In this document: in pieces, positions 7,175 to 10,341 of the stretch
How the letters are laid out: each line of letters begins with the position of its first letter
Numbering within the stretch: the stretch's first letter is position 1
Assembly (NCBI GenBank): GCA_002400675.1
Contig: NVQY01000061.1
Coordinates: forward strand, 1-10,341
DNA: 10,341 bases
Source of the DNA: Paracoccaceae bacterium
Lineage (GTDB): Bacteria; Pseudomonadota; Alphaproteobacteria; Rhodobacterales; Rhodobacteraceae
Direction: 5' to 3'
The notes under the pieces: generated by a model
Seen by the model: the letters and a program-made list of their open reading frames with translations, nothing else
What the model was told of the DNA's origin: nothing
Database searches by the model: none
Translations under genes and position numbers: made by a program

Positions 7175-7239
7175 CGGCGGGGACGCCCAGACCGCAAGGC
7201 TGGGCAGGTTCCCCTTCGGCACCCGGTCATCCCCCGCCG
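7175..7239 (+). promoter_or_regulatory. Possible structured RNA element before the ATPase gene
   Basis: This 106-bp gap is the longest in the operon. Outer arms CGGCGGGG (7175-7182) and CCCCGCCG (7232-7239) are exact complements. Inside is a second perfect stem GCCCAG/CTGGGC (7185-7190 with 7200-7205) that continues, after one bulged A, with CC/GG around a GCAA tetraloop. No T tract follows, so it is not a standard terminator. It could slow RNA decay, set expression between neighbours, or bind a protein. Confidence 0.45.
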
Positions 7240-7274
7240 TCGTTGATCTTTTCATTCAACCCAAGGAGAGCACC

Positions 7275-8168
7275 ATGACAGTGCGCATCATCACCGCTGA
7301 CGAACGATTGTCGGCAGCCGAGAACAAGACATCGCTGGCGATCTTCGGACCACCCGGCGTGGGTAAAACCACGCTGATCAAATCGCTGCCCGAGGACAAG
7401 GCCGTCTGCTTTGATCTCGAGGCTGGCATGAAATCCGTTCAGGATTGGCGCGGACCCAGCATTCCGATCCGCAGTTTTGAAGATTTCCGGGACCTTGTGA
7501 TCCTGATTGGCGGCCCGGACCCGGCACAACATCCCGACAGCTATTATGGGGCGGGGTATCACGCCCATGTGCAGGCCAAATACGCGGAAAGCGGGCTGGA
7601 AGGCTTCCTCAAGGACCGCTCGATCATCTTCGTTGACTCGATCACCGATCTTACGCGCCAGGCCATGGCCTACGCCAAACAACAGGCCGAAGCGTTTTCC
7701 GAGCGCACCGGCAAACCGGACATACGCGGGGCCTACGGGCTGTTGGGCCGGGAAGTCATTCAGGCGTTGAAACACCTCCAGCATGCCCGCGGCAAGACCG
7801 TGATCTTTGTTGGCGTGCTGGAAAAGGTGACCGACGAGTTCGGGACATCAACCTGGGTCCCGCAGATGGAAGGCTCCAAAGCCGGACGCGAACTGCCCGG
7901 GATCGTCGATCAGGTCATGTCGATGCAGCTATTCGGCAAGGACACCGACGGCGCCTGGGTTCTGGACGAGGCATCGACCGACCGGCGTCTTGTCTGCAAG
8001 TTCGGCAACCCCTGGGGCCTGCCTGCAAAGGATCGATCCGGCCGACTGGACATGACCGAACCGCCTGATCTCGCGGCCCTGCTCGCAAAGGTCGACGGGC
8101 GCGCCACACCGAACTCACCAACCACATCCATCACCCCCGATCCCTCAATGAAAGGACTGAACCCATGA
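7275..8168 (+). CDS. Sak4-like phage recombination ATPase (AAA_24 family)
   Basis: RecA-fold ATP-binding protein of 297 aa, expected to act with a single-strand DNA-binding protein in phage homologous recombination. Walker A is GPPGVGKTT at residues 25-33; Walker B is SIIFVDS with Asp121. Further on, GKTVIFVGVLEKVTDEFGTSTWVPQMEGSKAGRELPGIVDQVM matches the later strands and loops of the AAA_24 phage nucleotide-binding family, to which Sak4 belongs. The start at 7275 has AAGGAG at 7263-7268. The stop overlaps the next start (ATGA, 8165-8168). The C-terminal 30 residues are proline/serine/threonine-rich and probably disordered. Assignment to the ATPase family is strong; the Sak4 role rests on family knowledge and on neighbours (OB-fold-like protein, nuclease). 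Confidence 0.9.
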   Translation: MTVRIITADERLSAAENKTSLAIFGPPGVGKTTLIKSLPEDKAVCFDLEAGMKSVQDWRGPSIPIRSFEDFRDLVILIGGPDPAQHPDSYYGAGYHAHVQAKYAESGLEGFLKDRSIIFVDSITDLTRQAMAYAKQQAEAFSERTGKPDIRGAYGLLGREVIQALKHLQHARGKTVIFVGVLEKVTDEFGTSTWVPQMEGSKAGRELPGIVDQVMSMQLFGKDTDGAWVLDEASTDRRLVCKFGNPWGLPAKDRSGRLDMTEPPDLAALLAKVDGRATPNSPTTSITPDPSMKGLNP

Positions 8169-8800
8169 GTTACGATCTGAATGACGCCGCCCCGCAAATG
8201 GCCCCGATGGGGGAACTGATCCCCGACGGGACCTTCGCCAGGGTCATGCTGAAAATCCGCCCCGGTGGCAGCAATGGCGCGACAGCGATGGATGCCGGGT
8301 TGCTGAAGGCGTCCAGCCACAGCGATGCGAAAATGCTCGATTGTGAACTGACGGTGACCGAGGGGGCGTTCGCGCGGCGCAAGTTCTGGCAGAACTTCAC
8401 GGTTGCCGGCGGCAAGCTGGACGAGAAGGGCCAGTCCAAGGGCTGGAATATCTCGAAGAGCACCTTTCGGGCGATGATCGACAGCGCCCTTGGCCTTGAT
8501 CCTACCGACACCAGCCAGGCCGCCCGGGACAAGCGGGTGATTGGCGGTCTCAAACATCTGGACGGGATCACCTTCGCCGCGCGCATCATGGTGGAGAGCT
8601 CGGACAACCCGAACTACCGCGACAGCAACAAGCTGGCCAATGTGGTTTTGCCGAATGAACCCACCTACGCAGCAATCATGCGCGGGGAAAATGTGACACC
8701 CGATCCGGTCAAGGCACCGCCCCGGAAATCCACCGCACAGACGCCAGCGGCCTGGAGTGCGCAGGCTCCCGCCCAACCCGGCGGGCCCAATACGCCCTAG
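8165..8800 (+). CDS. Probable OB-fold single-strand DNA-binding protein, tail cut by TAG
   Basis: Product of 211 aa as read. The core (about 15-175: GELIPDGTFARVMLKIRPGG..., LDCELTVTEGAFARRKFWQNFTVAGG, then HLDGITFAARIMVES...NKLANVV) has the strand pattern of phage DUF669-type ssDNA-binding proteins. The fold is inferred from this layout and from its place right after the Sak4-like ATPase, a common pairing. Ribosome site AAAGGA is at 8151-8156. Residues from about 180 form a proline- and alanine-rich tail (KAPPRKSTAQTP...PGGPNTP) that stops at TAG 8798-8800. The same frame continues for 24 more proline-rich codons and ends in GAPAWLNS-TGA at 8873-8875, so the ancestral protein was probably 236 codons long with the amber at codon 212. 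Confidence 0.82.
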   Translation: MSYDLNDAAPQMAPMGELIPDGTFARVMLKIRPGGSNGATAMDAGLLKASSHSDAKMLDCELTVTEGAFARRKFWQNFTVAGGKLDEKGQSKGWNISKSTFRAMIDSALGLDPTDTSQAARDKRVIGGLKHLDGITFAARIMVESSDNPNYRDSNKLANVVLPNEPTYAAIMRGENVTPDPVKAPPRKSTAQTPAAWSAQAPAQPGGPNTP

Positions 8801-8875
8801 GTCCCTGCCGCACAGCCGCAATCGGGCAACACGCCGCCACCTCCAAGCGGGGCACCGGCCTGGTTGAACAGCTGA
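8801..8875 (+). pseudogene. In-frame continuation of the OB-fold protein tail after an amber codon
   Basis: Codons 8801-8872 in the same frame as the gene at 8165 read VPAAQPQSGN, TPPPPSG, APAWLNS, followed by TGA. The composition matches the tail before the TAG and the end is a compact hydrophobic tip. The TGA lies four bases before the next ATG (8880). This looks like a tail lost through a C-to-T or similar point change at 8798 (CAG to TAG would fit), or one made by readthrough. Confidence 0.65.
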
Positions 8876-8879
8876 GTTC

Positions 8880-9107
8880 ATGTCCCCGGATGAATGGCAG
8901 GCGCATGTGACGCGCGAAGCGGCAAAGGAGATTGGAAAGTGGCTCGAGGTGCGCGGAAGACTGGATCGTTCTATCGCAAGCCTCAAGCTGTCCGATCTCG
9001 AAAACATGGCGTCCGTCGCCATCAGCCGCTTCATCGTTCTGGCGTCGCACAGGGTCAGGGAGGCACCGGGGCAGTACGAAGAGCTCGAAACCCTGCTGAT
9101 GGGATGA
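8880..9107 (+). CDS. Small phage protein of unknown function
   Basis: Product of 75 aa, no recognised family. It is mostly helical (MSPDEWQAHVTREAAKEIGKWL...LDRSIASLKLSDLENMASVAISRFIVLASHRV...YEELETLLMG) with mixed charges and no Cys, signal peptide or membrane segment. It has no good ribosome site of its own; the ATG lies four bases after TGA 8873-8875, which suggests translational coupling to the full-length form of the preceding gene. Its stop overlaps the next start by ATGA (9104-9107). Codon use and spacing support a real gene. Confidence 0.78.
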   Translation: MSPDEWQAHVTREAAKEIGKWLEVRGRLDRSIASLKLSDLENMASVAISRFIVLASHRVREAPGQYEELETLLMG

Positions 9108-9487
9108 ACTCAGCGCCCGGTGCCTGCGCGATCTGCGGGCGTGACTCCCGGGGCTTCGGGTTCTGCCTGCGCCTGCAGCGGGCGCAGTTCCCGTCCTATA
9201 AATTCTGTTCGCGCCGGTGTCAGGACATCGGCGCGGACCTTGCAACGAGGAATTACGGAATGATTGATAAAACAGCCCGCGAGGCTCAGGCCATCGTTGA
9301 TGCGCGAAAGAATTTTGCCGAGGCGCTAGGTGAGCTTGGCCTCATGGCACCCTTCTTTGATCGCACGGCGGCCGAGATCGACCAACTGATCGAGGCGGCA
9401 GTCACCGGCTACGTCGACAGCATGCAGGCCCAGGGCGCGCGATCAGAGCGCGACGGCGGCATCACCGACGACGAAATCCCATTTTGA
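9104..9487 (+). CDS. Zinc-finger protein with SSB-like C-terminal tip
   Basis: Product of 127 aa. The N-terminus carries a likely zinc-binding site: Cys8-x2-Cys11 (CAIC) and Cys35-x3-Cys39 (CSRRC), with an extra Cys21 between. The order resembles the phage-associated DUF6511-type layout (CxxC...RGFGF...FCSxxCQ); the family name is from memory. A helical middle (about 52-105) follows, then a charged linker and the last residues TDDEIPF. This tip closely matches the SSB C-terminal peptide (DDDIPF in E. coli), which docks to many DNA-repair enzymes through its Asp residues and terminal Pro-Phe. The start at 9104 overlaps the previous stop (ATGA); the frame is open back to 8894, but that stretch lies inside the preceding gene. 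The role is unknown; it may recruit repair or replication proteins. Confidence 0.85.
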   Translation: MNSAPGACAICGRDSRGFGFCLRLQRAQFPSYKFCSRRCQDIGADLATRNYGMIDKTAREAQAIVDARKNFAEALGELGLMAPFFDRTAAEIDQLIEAAVTGYVDSMQAQGARSERDGGITDDEIPF

Positions 9488-9496
9488 GGTAATCCC

Positions 9497-10294
9497 ATGA
9501 TCGATTTGAACACTGGGTCGGGTGCACAGTATGTGCAGCCCCGGGCCCTTCCCGACATCACGGCCGCCCTGTGCGCGGCCATCGATACCGGTCTCAGCGC
9601 ACGCAGGGACGGCGAACGCCCGCGAACCTATGTCAGCTCGTCCGGGCTTGGGCGGGCGTGCTTGCGCCAGATCCAGTATGACTTTCTGGCGATCCCCAAG
9701 GATGAGGGGCAGGAGTTTGCCCCGAAGACACTGCGGATATTCGAAGCTGGGCATCGCGGTGAGGATATGGTGGCTCACTGGCTGCGCCTGGCCGGGTTTG
9801 ATTTGCGCACCGAGCGCGCCGATGGTCGTCAGTTCGGGTTTTCAGCCCTGAAGGACCGCTTCAAAGGGCATATTGACGGTTGTCTGATGGGCGGCCCCGT
9901 GTCGATGGCATATCCGGCGCTTTGGGAAACAAAGGCGCTCGGGGCGGCAAGCTGGAAGGATACGCTGAAGCGTGGTGTTGCGATCTCCAAGCCGGTCTAC
10001 GCGGCCCAGATCGCGATTTATCAGGCCTATCTCGATCTGCCAAACCCGGCACTGTTCACGGCGCTGAACCGGGACACGCAGGAAATCTATGCGGAACTGA
10101 TGCCGTTTGATGCGGCCATCGCGCAGCGGATGAGTGATCGCGCCGTTGAGGTGGTGCGGGCGTCAGACGTCCAGGAATGGTTGCCGCGCGAGGCGGCCGC
10201 CCCGACCTCCGTCGTTTGCAAAGGCGGCATGGCCGCGGGGCATTGGCATCCACCCTGCGCCTGGGCGCAACGTTGCTGGAGGGCACGGTCATGA
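9497..10294 (+). CDS. Cas4/RecB-like Fe-S nuclease (PD-(D/E)XK)
   Basis: Predicted DNA exonuclease of 265 aa for phage recombination. Active-site motifs of the RecB/Cas4 branch are visible: Asp127 in GHID, Glu144-Thr-Lys146 in WETK, and Gln171-x3-Tyr175 in QIAIY. Cys55 (RACLR) near the N-terminus and Cys241, Cys254 and Cys260 near the end would hold a 4Fe-4S cluster, as in Cas4, AddB and Dna2. The usual C-terminal spacing is Cys-x2-Cys-x5-Cys; here the first gap is 12 residues. The start at 9497 has GAGGT at 9486-9490. The stop overlaps the next start (ATGA, 10291-10294). In this operon it would resect ends for the Sak4-like ATPase and the single-strand binding protein. There are no cas genes, so this is not a CRISPR adaptation Cas4. 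Confidence 0.88.
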   Translation: MIDLNTGSGAQYVQPRALPDITAALCAAIDTGLSARRDGERPRTYVSSSGLGRACLRQIQYDFLAIPKDEGQEFAPKTLRIFEAGHRGEDMVAHWLRLAGFDLRTERADGRQFGFSALKDRFKGHIDGCLMGGPVSMAYPALWETKALGAASWKDTLKRGVAISKPVYAAQIAIYQAYLDLPNPALFTALNRDTQEIYAELMPFDAAIAQRMSDRAVEVVRASDVQEWLPREAAAPTSVVCKGGMAAGHWHPPCAWAQRCWRARS

Positions 10295-10341
10295 TTCCAC
10301 AGGCTTATGAATTCAAACGGGTGGCGGCGCGGTTTCGCCAG
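10291..10341 (+). CDS. Start of next operon gene (3' partial)
   Basis: Only 17 codons are visible (MIPQAYEFKRVAARFRQ), open to the window end. ATG 10291 overlaps the nuclease stop and has GGAGGG at 10278-10283, seven bases upstream. The family cannot be assigned from so little sequence. Its position suggests another replication or recombination protein. Confidence 0.65.
   Translation, partial: MIPQAYEFKRVAARFRQ

Noticed and set aside
6560..7255. Long - strand open frame (231 codons)
   Set aside because: It lies opposite supported + strand genes with ribosome sites and has no recognisable motif.
7910..9034. Long - strand open frame (374 codons)
   Set aside because: It is antisense to three well-supported + strand genes and rich in Arg/Gly/Pro as expected from a GC-rich shadow frame.
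9497..10294. CRISPR Cas4 adaptation gene
   Set aside because: No repeat array or other cas genes are present; phage recombination context explains the nuclease better.

Overview
The window looks like a junction between two unrelated blocks of DNA in a GC-rich proteobacterium, most likely an alphaproteobacterium. A marine Rhodospirillales relative such as Thalassospira is my guess from gene style, not a proven assignment. Nearly all genes are on the + strand; the one exception is the repressor at 4330-4998.

Region 1 (1-3996) is the 3' part of one giant gene for a secreted RTX-type exoprotein. The frame is open from base 1, so the true start lies outside the window. In order it encodes pre-peptidase C-terminal (PPC-like) beta-sandwich repeats, an Ig/cadherin-like stretch, a class 3 lipase domain with a GHSLGG nucleophile elbow, a long array of calcium-binding RTX nonapeptides, and a C-terminal type I secretion signal. 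The lipase section is visibly more AT-rich than its flanks. The PPC and RTX sections carry long, nearly identical DNA repeats (periods of 378, 258 and 27 bp).

Region 2 (3997-4329) has no gene that I can support and is the likely boundary of the second block.

Region 3 (4330-6078) is a phage-style control region. An S24-family CI/LexA-like repressor on the - strand diverges from an unrecognised two-part protein gene on the + strand. A palindrome (5014-5036) sits between them over the predicted promoters. The + strand gene ends at a good intrinsic terminator (5830-5852). After it comes an array of GGTMGGTG half-sites, in helical phase, just upstream of the next operon.

Region 4 (6079-10341) is a tightly packed + strand operon with ATGA or TGATG overlaps. 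It encodes an AlpA/excisionase-like HTH protein, two small phage-type proteins, a Sak4/AAA_24-like RecA-fold ATPase, a probable OB-fold single-strand DNA-binding protein, a 75-aa protein, a zinc-finger protein ending in an SSB-like DDEIPF tip, a Cas4/RecB-like Fe-S nuclease, and the start of another gene. Together these read as the early DNA recombination/replication module of a prophage or integrative element. The two most notable points are the SSB-type tip on a protein that is not an SSB, and an in-frame amber codon that cuts the proline-rich tail from the OB-fold-like protein. No integrase, tRNA, CRISPR array or insertion sequence was found.
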